In this document: positions 56,408 to 64,000 of the stretch, piece after piece
Position numbering within the stretch: position 1 is the first letter of the stretch
How the letters are laid out: each line of letters begins with the position of its first letter
NCBI GenBank assembly: GCA_032718565.1
Contig: JAVGVS010000023.1
Coordinates: 2,936,777-3,000,776, forward strand
Length of the DNA stretch: 64,000 nt
Direction: 5' to 3'
Origin: Distichodus sexfasciatus
Lineage: Eukaryota; Chordata; Actinopteri; Characiformes; Distichodontidae
Notes under the pieces: generated by a model
What the model was told of the DNA's origin: nothing
Seen by the model: only the letters and a program-made list of their open reading frames with translations
Databases searched by the model: none
Translations under genes and position numbers: made by a program

Positions 56408-57353
56408 CTGACAGAGGTGGACAGTAACTAAGTACATTTACTTGAGTACTGTACTTAAGTAGAGTTTTTGAGTATCTGTACTTCACTTGAGTAGTATTTT
56501 ATTTGGAAACTTATGACTTCCACTTCACTACATTTTAAAGACAAATACTGTACTTTTTACTTCACTACATTTCTATCAAGGTTCTCATTACTCGTTACTT
56601 TCAAACCTGTGTATGAAGTGGATATTATTCCCCCTTTTCTAAAAGGTGTTGTTTGGCAGGTGACAGTCTGTCAGTAATCAGTAGGGTTACATCACGCCTG
56701 TAGACTGGAACTATAAAACCAGATTCACACAGTTCTGCTGTTTTCTGTCTTGATTAAAACATTGTTGCTGTCGGAAAGTCATGAAGCTAGAGGTGTAGAG
56801 CTGGGTTTTACGCAGGTTGGGATGTTGATTTGATGTTGTGAGCTGCATTTACAGCTATTGCACTGTCCTCCTGATTAATATACACATATGTGTGAACACA
56901 CTGCCAGAGCTGGGTCAGAACACTACCATGCTGTTTTGTGGGGGTGTGTAGTCTTACAATTAATTAATAAAATAAACTAATGCCTGGTTTTCTTTATCAG
57001 TTCAGGTTGCGTTTCATTCTGTAACATTCTACCAGTTCCTTATTTTACAGCGTCTACAAGCTAGTCAGAGGCAGTAGGGATTACAAGTGTTGTGGTGATA
57101 ATGCAACAATGTGGTGAAAGAAGATGTACTTTTATTACTTAAGTATTTTTTAAAACAAGTACTTCAGTACTTTAACTTAAGTCAAAAATTGACTGTACGA
57201 CTTTCACTTGTATTGGAGTAACATTTGACTAGTGGTATCTGTACTGCAGATTGTACTGTAGCTAACTAATGTAATAAAACAGTAGCGTGGCACTTTTAAA
57301 TATAAGTAGCTTGTAACCTGAAAAGCTACCATCTAAAAGTAGCTTCCCAACAC
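56408..57353. mobile_element. hAT-like repeat, probably two joined ends
   Basis: 56410-56600 starts CAGAGGTGGACAGTAACTAA and continues GTACATTTACTTGAGTACTG, a very common fish hAT-type end from memory. 57120-57240 is a related reverse part (TACTTCAGTACTTTAACTTA). 57280-57353 ends, complemented, CAGTGTTGGGAAGCTACTTT, another hAT-type end. I cannot say whether this is one element or two. Confidence 0.6.
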
Positions 57354-58420
57354 TGATCATCTACAGAAAAATTAAACAAGAGTTTGTTTGTAGCATATCA
57401 TATAGCTTGATGTTGCGGTGGTGGTGGTTTAATCATTTTGTCAATTCCTGTCCAAAGAGCTTATAGTTGCTCTATCAAAGAAAAACTGACCTCACTAGGT
57501 CATTAGTTCAATCAGTTGATATTTTTGGATAGTCTTTAGAAGTGAAAGTTATTCTTCTACTTTATTAATTATTGTTAATGTCATTGCCATTTGACTTTTT
57601 TGTTTGTTGTTTGCAATTTTTGTTTTTGTCAGTGATGCTGTCTCCCCTGTGTTCCCTGTTTCTCGTCCTTGTCTCTTGTCAGGATTTGCAATGCCTTGTC
57701 ACCTGCCAATCATGTGCTTTTTCTTACTCTCTGTTTTTTTTCTGTGAACGTGATTCTATTGTTGTTTTCTAGACTACTTTTTATCATTCCCCTTGTTTGA
57801 CAATGTTTCAACAAAACTCTTTAGCACTGTTTAAAATGATATGAAAGGGGAGGAGCCTCACTCTTTTGTTATTTTTAATAATATGTGACCTGTAATCAGC
57901 TGGGTCGGGGTGTTGATTTTGACTGACAGCAAGACTCTTACGTGCCTGTTGTAGCTCGACGGCGTTGCTAGGCACCAGGACACATTAGTAAAACTAGGCT
58001 GTTTCTGTTTGTTTTCTCGTGTAGGCTGTGATTAATTCACAAGTAGTTCTGGTATGGTCACATCGATTAGCCAGATAATCCATTATCATTAATACAACTC
58101 ATTGCGGCTCTGTGTCCTGCTCCAATTTTTAATTACTTTCCCTGAGGTTTTACTTTGCTTGAAATTAAAAAATAAGAAAATCCAACAAAGACAAGAGATA
58201 TCTTGCTCATCATAGCTGCTTCACTCCTTATCCATCCCTCTAGGATATTTTTTAACTCTGGGTTTCTTACCGCCACAATCATCTGTCTGTACCTCTGTCA
58301 ACACTTGTCTTAAGCAGTAGTCTCCCTAACAGTAACTGTCAGTCTGTGTTCATTTAATACAGAGCTCAGAGATGTTAAAATATGGTTTCATTATCCAGAT
58401 TATCATTCTACATTTACATT
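57354..58420. other. Unassigned sequence, part possibly conserved
   Basis: 57880-58170 is non-repetitive with TAAT and ATTAGC cores. No gene or repeat recognised. Confidence 0.3.
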
Positions 58421-58607
58421 TAGGGCATTTATCAGATGCTCTTATTCTTACATTTCCCCATTCCTCATTTCCTTAGAGCAACTTGTAGGGGAATTATTAA
58501 GCAAATAACTTCTGGGCACACTGGTGGTAATTCTGGTAGTAATACTATGAAACTATGATCTCTTGGTCTGGAGGTGAGTACTGTACCATTAGACCACAAC
58601 CCATTCT
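58421..58607 (-). mobile_element. SINE with GGATAAGAGC-type tail, diverged
   Basis: Complement of TTAGGGCATTTATCAGATGC, TCTTATTC and of TTAGAGCAACTTGTAG; the head complement contains GGTCTAATGGTAC near 58590. It is an older relative of the 45468 SINE. Confidence 0.65.
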
Positions 58608-60199
58608 ACCTGTTCAGTTAACAGGAGAATGACCAGCAAACTAAACAAAAACTTCAGCCAATGGCAGACAACTGTGGCAGATGCAATGTTTCATCAAAGA
58701 GTATCTGCGTGGGCACCTCACACACTGACTGTGTTTTGTTGTTTTGTCCTTGATTTGTTCTCACTTTTGTAACATGCGAGCCCTCTGTAGCATTGGCTGA
58801 CAATTCGTCGCTAGCCCACAGTTCCGTAAAGGGACAATATAAATAGCGTCTCTGAATCAGTAACAGTAGAAACACTGCCAAGACTGGTTGAAATACCATT
58901 TGGCTCAGTGTGTGCAAGTGTGTGAGTGTGAGTGTGTGTGAACCCTTTGTGGTTGACAAATCCCTGTGGCTTGCCGTTCTTTGCTGACTTAATATTCCCT
59001 CAAGAAACGGAACAAATCACTTGGCTCATTAAAGAACTGCAGAATCACAGGGAGGTTTCTTCAAACGACCGTTCGCGTTTACAACTGTCATATTAAATAT
59101 TGTTTTTCAGGCGCTTGATTGTGTGAAGATTTCAGAAAGTGTTGCTGCTGGTAGCTGTCCATGGTCCTGAAACGACCTTGCATTTCATGCAGTTTTATGG
59201 AGATATTCAGAGCTATTTACCTACGCATTTATCTTTGATCTGTCCATCCTGGGTATAAGAGAAATATCCAGTAGCATCCCTTTTTGTGTTTACTTGCTCA
59301 TTGTTGTGTTGGCAACTGCACCAGCGTTACCCTCCTGACTCGTGTCCGCTTCACCCCTGGCCCGCTCCCTCTTATCACTCTCTCCTTGTGCTCTGCCGTT
59401 TTTCTCACCCGCACTGTCTGACATGAATTTGCAATCACTCGGTTTATCTAACCCCACTGTGCAAAAAATAACATGAGATGAACAGAACAAGAGACAAAGA
59501 ATCAAATAAAGAAGATGCGGAGGGTAGTGAAGAAATGACTGTGGAAGAATGTCAGTGCGATGAACCATGTTTATATAAAATATTGTGGACGTATGTGTTT
59601 GCTTATGTGTAATTGGTTTAAATAAATTGGTATATAATCACAGGTAAAAAAAATACTATACATAAAACAGTGTGTATGTTTGAAATAGCTTTGACTAAAT
59701 TGTTGGAAATTGGCTGACCATATGTTCAGCCTAGAGTATCTATAAAGTATCTGGGTGTCTCTAAATTGGAAGGTGATCATATGTGCAACAGAAGGCTGCA
59801 GATGTATTCCAATATCTGAACTGATCCTGCGTATATGTGCAATCTGTTGTACACCTCAGTGTGTGCTGATGTATGTGCATGTGTGTACTTCTAAATTGGT
59901 TGATGATCATATGTGTAAAAGATATACACAAGACCAAATGTGTATTTAAAATATCAATATTAATTGAACATACAGTATGTTCCTATACACAAGAAAGTAA
60001 GTGTGTGTGTGCGCGCGTTTATGTGTGTGTGTGTGTGTCTGTCTGTTTATGGGACTTTGAGGTGCCTCTCAGTATTTGAGGACATTTTGTCTATTCAAAA
60101 TGTTCAAATGGGGGTTTTTAATAGGTTTTAGGTCATTTGTGAGGATCTCATCCTCAACCTGATCACATAAACCTATTTGTGTGGTGGCTTAGTTTCTAA
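58608..60199. other. Unassigned sequence with (GT)n tract
   Basis: (GT)n steps at 60001-60040 and 58913-58940. Otherwise AT-rich unrecognised DNA. Confidence 0.4.
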
Positions 60200-60866
60200 G
60201 AGAGATTCTTAGTACACCATCCAAGAACAATAATCATACTATAAATAAGATAGCAACCAAGACCATCAAATAAATAGCAAGACAATAAAATAACAAATTA
60301 AAAGGAAATAAAATAAACAAAGAAGCCCATGTTTGCATTTAGATTAAAAATGTATACATTTAGACTAGTATAATTACTAGCCCTAGCACTCATGGCACAG
60401 AGTTTGATGTCAGAGACAGTTGAAGTTGATGGAGTAGAGGTCAAGAGGGCATGTACAATTTACAAGGGAAGTAAAGTAGGTAGGAGCAAGACCATGCAGG
60501 GCTTTGAATGTGAAGAGAGGCATTTTAAATTGTATTTAGTAGTCTACAGGAAACCAGTGAAGTTGAAAGAGCTGAGGTGTGATGTGATCAGCGGACTTGG
60601 AACAAGTAATCAGCCTTGCAGCCATTTTTTGGATTGTGGAGACAGCTGAGATATTTAAAGGCTATTTAGGTGGACTCTGATCAATGAGGAGCATTTTTCT
60701 GATCATCCATGCCCATGAAAAATACCACATACTAGAGCAAAAAGAAATAAAAGTGGCCCCAGTGTAGAACGCTGTGGAGCTCCTTGTGTAATTACTGAAC
60801 GTTCAGACCTGAAAGCTTTTAAGCTAACCATACTAGATCCTGTCAATAAAGTCAGAGCAAGGTCAC
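60200..60866. mobile_element. Probable unclassified interspersed repeat
   Basis: Sequence such as GGAGTAGAGGTCAAGAGGGC, AGGAGCAAGACCATGCAGGG, CTTTGAATGTGAAGAG and CAGTGTAGAACGCTGTGGAG is familiar to me as an interspersed fish repeat, but I cannot assign a class. The plus-strand frame 60392-60649 falls inside it and is not a gene I recognise. It abuts the V-SINE at 60868. Confidence 0.4.
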
Positions 60867-60867
60867 A

Positions 60868-61122
60868 TTAGCAATTGATGGTGTAACGGTTGTGTTCGCC
60901 CTCTGATCAGAAGGTTGCATGTTTGATTCCCAGACTGGTAAAGTTACCACTGAGGTACTCATAAGCAAGGTACCGTCCCCAAGCACTGCTCCCTGGGTGC
61001 TGCCCATGTCAGCTCCCCACTGCTCCTTCACGGATGGGTCAAATGCAGAGGTCACATTTCGTTGTTGTTCACTGTGTGCTGTGCTGTGGTGTGTTCATAA
61101 TGACAAATAATGACTCACTTTC
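60868..61122 (+). mobile_element. V-SINE-like copy, near full length
   Basis: Head TGATGGTGTAACGGTTGTGT, B-box-like GTTTGATTCCC, then ACTGAGGTACTCATAAGCAA, GGTACCGTCCCCAAGCACTG, GGGTCAAATGCAGAGGTCAC and CATAATGACAAATAATGACT. Confidence 0.9.
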
Positions 61123-61999
61123 ACATACCCTAACATTAGTTAAACATTCCGCAAGCAACTGATGTGATAAAAGTTTTCAGTGTTGAGCTAAAGTCAAGAA
61201 GAATGAGAATGGTAATTAGCCATGAGTTAGATCAAAATAATTACAACATGACAACAGTCGACCACTTGTAGTGTGTGTTTACAGACTTCTAAATGATAGA
61301 AAACTCGGAGGACATTTTGTTTGTGAGGACTGGACATACTAGGACTGTGAGAGAAAGTGGCGAGGAGAGTCCACTGCAGAAGCCCACGCTGTTACATCAA
61401 GGTGTGTATGTGTGTGTGTTTGTGTGAGGCTGAGTTTGCCAGTGCCTGAACTCCAGGTTTGAACTGCAGGTGGGCCGCTATTGTTCTGTACCCTTGAGCA
61501 CCTACTTAACCTGATTCGCTCCAGTGCCTCCCCAGCTGTACTAATGGCTAATGTGATTGTGAAAACACAGGCCTGGGATAAAGGCATCTGCCAGGCATTA
61601 ACCAGCAATGTTCTGCCGGATCACAACATGGGGCAAATTTAGAGAGGGGAGTGAAATATGTACCTAACTGAAGCATCTGCCTTTGAAGATACATGTGTGA
61701 AAACAAAGAGAAAATGAGAGACACACTCATCAGTCACTTTATTAGAAACACCTAGTCAGTAGATACACTTGATTGTTGTACAGAGCTCTCCATCTATTGC
61801 TCTATGCAATTTGTGTCAGCCTTAAACAGAGGTGTAAACATTTGGCTTCAGGTCTCAAAATCAAGGTCAAATCAATCTGCTTTACTGTTGGTTACTCTTC
61901 ATTGTACAAATCTCTGTAAGGTTTCTTCAGCATAGTCTGTTGGTAAATATTTTCAATTTGTTAGGAACAGTTAGGACACACTGCATTCAATTCTCAAAT
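61123..61999. other. Unassigned sequence
   Basis: No gene or repeat recognised; a short GT-rich stretch at 61402-61425. Confidence 0.4.
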
Positions 62000-62656
62000 G
62001 TGACCCTCCACGGCAAAACCAGTCGCTTGTCGCAAATTTTTTATGTTTATTATGTTTATTTATTATGTTTTCATGAAAGGGCATAATTCAAGCTTCAAAA
62101 TGATACCTATATCGAATGAATCGGGCGACATATGACTGAGATATCAAAATACAAATTAGTCGGGTTTCTCCTGTCACGCCAAGTGAGAAACGGAGAAATC
62201 TGCCTTTAAAGTTGACTATCGCCGTAGCACTCACAGACGCTTGGTGCGGTCGTGGCTATGTTTGTATTTACGGTAGCCTACGCTGCATTCACAGCCACAC
62301 GGATAGCCTACCTGCGTTAGCAGGTTAACTGAACTCGGGAGACGAAGACAGATTCCGGAGAAATATCTTCACGCTAGTCAACCAGTGGATTTACCGTAAA
62401 TATTGAAGTAGAGCGGTCAAAACAGAAACTTTTAATGTTCTGCTGGAATTGAATTCCTCACCTCAAGAAAGTCACGTTTTTAGGATGGAAAGGGTACGTT
62501 TTTCAGCGATATTTCACAACAGTACAGTATAGACCTTCCACTGTTTCAAAACACTAAAAAGTTAAAATTCAAAATTTTACCCCACGCAACGTAAACGGTC
62601 ATTTTTCTCGGAAACCTCCGTTGCGACAAGCGACTGGTTTTGCTGTGGAGGGTCAC
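62000..62656 (+). mobile_element. GTGACCC-type DNA element, complete
   Basis: The left end GTGACCCTCCACGGCAAAAC, CAGTCGCTTGTCGCAA and the right end, complemented, GTGACCCTCCACAGCAAAAC, CAGTCGCTTGTCGCAA are about 36-bp inverted repeats. AAAT flanks both sides (61996-61999, 62657-62660). The body is non-coding, 657 bp. This is the reference copy for the family in this window; others are at 10435, 22237, 25582 and 29038. Confidence 0.95.
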
Positions 62657-62960
62657 AAATTTGTATCAAACAGATGGACAGGAAAAGTAGGAGAATGATA
62701 TCCAGGTTCATGAAATCAATGTCCTGGTCAAAGTTGGTTTCGTACAAAATCCACTGCAGGACTAAAACTAGGACTAGGACTAGGATTAATAACTGGCTCA
62801 CCTGGTTATTGAATAGGTAGAATGAATAATGACTCCAGATCTCTGGTGTTATCCTTCTTAATATTGTAACCAAATAAAACATTATTAGTTTGACATTTAC
62901 ACGGTTGTCAGCTGCCTTTAACCTATTGGTGATGTCTTAGAAGTCAACACTCCACAACAT
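62657..62960. other. Unassigned sequence
   Basis: AT-rich with short GGACTA repeats at 62759-62783. Nothing recognised. Confidence 0.4.
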
Positions 62961-63276
62961 TCATTCATTCATTCATTATCCGAACCGCTTAATCCCAACT
63001 GGGGCTGCGGTGGGACCGGAGCCCATCCTGGGAACTATGGACGCAAGGTGCAGACCAACCCTGGGAAGCCGCCAACACAGCACAGGGCACACGCACATTT
63101 AGAGGCACCAATTGACCTAAACTACATGCTTTTGGTCTGTGGGAGGAAACCAGAACACCTGGAAGAAACCTACATGAACACTGGGAGACTGCATGCAAAC
63201 TCCACCCAGGGATCGAACCCAGGATCTTGTGGCTGTGAGGCGCTAGCGCTAACCACTGCGCCACCGTGTTGCCCCC
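62961..63276 (-). mobile_element. GCGGTGGTTAGCGC-headed SINE, full length with (ATTC)n end
   Basis: On the minus strand the head is GGCAACACGGTGGCGCAGTG, GTTAGCGCTAGCGCCTCACA, with A-box TGGCGCAGTGG and a B-box at GGTTCGATCCC. It ends in an (ATTC)n tetramer, visible as CATTCATTCATTCATT at 62960-62976. This is the most complete of four copies. Confidence 0.88.
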
Positions 63277-63670
63277 ACTCCACAACATTTGGCCTGATTT
63301 ACCCCTTATTCTCAGTTGGAGTGAATTGGTCCTTGTTTGCAGATAGGCAGTTGGAAGAGACAGTCGGCACAGACCATAGTGTTTGGTCTGATGATTGAGT
63401 TAATCAAACATGTTTGAATTTCACAAATGGAATTGGGGCACAAATCTGGTGATAAATCTGGTGATACTTCAAAAAGAATTTCTCAGGGAAAAGGAAAAAA
63501 GTCAAAGTAAGGACAATCGTTCCGTATTTCTGCTTCTAATAGCCAGGAGAGGAGTAACGTCAAACAATCTACATCGATCTACACTGATAATTTGATTCAA
63601 TGATCAGTAAGCCCATAACATGAACACATCCATCAACATTGTACTCGTTTTAACAAGACTATATTTTACA
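63277..63670. other. Unassigned sequence
   Basis: No feature recognised. Confidence 0.4.
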
Positions 63671-63930
63671 GGAGCGTAATGGTTAGGTAGCTGGCCCTGT
63701 GATGGGAAGGTCACTGGTTCAATTCCCCGGACCAGTAAAGTACCACTCAGGTACTCATGAGCAAGGTACTGTGCCCAAGCACTGCTCTCCAGGAGCTGAA
63801 CATCAGCTGCCCACTCCTCCTTCACAGATGGGTCAAATGCAGAGGTCACATTTCAACGTGGTCCACTGTGTGGTGTGCTGTGCTGTGCTGTGGAGTGTTT
63901 ACAATGACAAACAATCAATCACTTTAATTA
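63671..63930 (+). mobile_element. V-SINE-like copy, near full length
   Basis: Head GAGCGTAATGGTTAGGTAGC, B-box GGTTCAATTCC, then ACTCAGGTACTCATGAGCAA, GGTACTGTGCCCAAGCACTG, GGGTCAAATGCAGAGGTCAC, and the tail ACAATGACAAACAATCAATC. Confidence 0.9.
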
Positions 63931-64000
63931 CATTAATAGCCGGTGGTGACATTTGCCTTAAATAATGTGACTAATCAAATTAGAAATCGGTTTAGAATTC

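Noticed and set aside
60392..60649. 85-codon plus-strand frame
   Set aside because: It lies in what looks like an interspersed repeat and has no recognised domain.

Overview
The window looks like non-coding genomic DNA of a teleost fish. It has no operons, ribosome binding sites or intact protein genes. It does have many tRNA-headed SINEs, Tc1-like, hAT-like and TTAA-target DNA transposons, a LINE tail with hexamer repeats, minisatellites and long simple repeats. The most frequent SINE has the layout of the fish V-SINE/HAmo type, from memory of that family. Together with the other repeats this suggests an otophysan-like teleost, but the lineage is not proven. I found no exon I could defend, so the window is probably a gene desert, a large intron or an intergenic block.

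Layout. 1-1.8 kb: unassigned single-copy sequence. 1.8-3.6 kb: a 22-bp minisatellite. 4.26-4.82 kb: a 51-bp minisatellite. 5.4-16 kb: scattered elements, namely V-SINE copies, hAT-like elements, a possible solo LTR, a V-SINE split by a 648-bp inverted-repeat element with a reconstructable empty site, and a TTAA-flanked element. 16-18.6 kb: GC-richer single-copy DNA including a 12-bp inverted octamer pair around SOX-like cores. 18.6-21 kb: a hAT-like element holding three younger insertions. 22-26.2 kb: a GTGACCC-type element, a small hairpin, a second nested hAT cluster in reverse orientation and another complete GTGACCC element. 26.9-27.9 kb: GC-rich, possibly conserved non-coding DNA. 28-37 kb: degraded SINEs, hAT remnants and two Tc1-like deletion derivatives. 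37.8-39.1 kb: a long polypyrimidine tract and (CA)n clusters. 39-50 kb: a hAT-like element with a perfect 8-bp duplication, a nearly perfect palindromic Tc1-like MITE, SINEs of three types and hAT remnants. 50-56 kb: mostly unassigned DNA with stretches that could be conserved regulatory sequence. 56-64 kb: LINE tail, hAT-like repeat, SINEs and a complete GTGACCC element.

The parts do not form a pathway. They record successive transposon insertions, and insertion order can be read at several places. Non-autonomous elements dominate. The only protein-coding trace I recognise is the C-terminal part of a Tc1-like transposase in two decayed copies. The long reading frames in the window are by-products of stop-free simple repeats. 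No unusual gene system was found. The best leads are the GTGACCC element family with its 4-bp AT-rich target duplications, the three-insert nested hAT, the near-identical-arm palindrome at 42.4 kb, and the octamer inverted pair at 17.4 kb.
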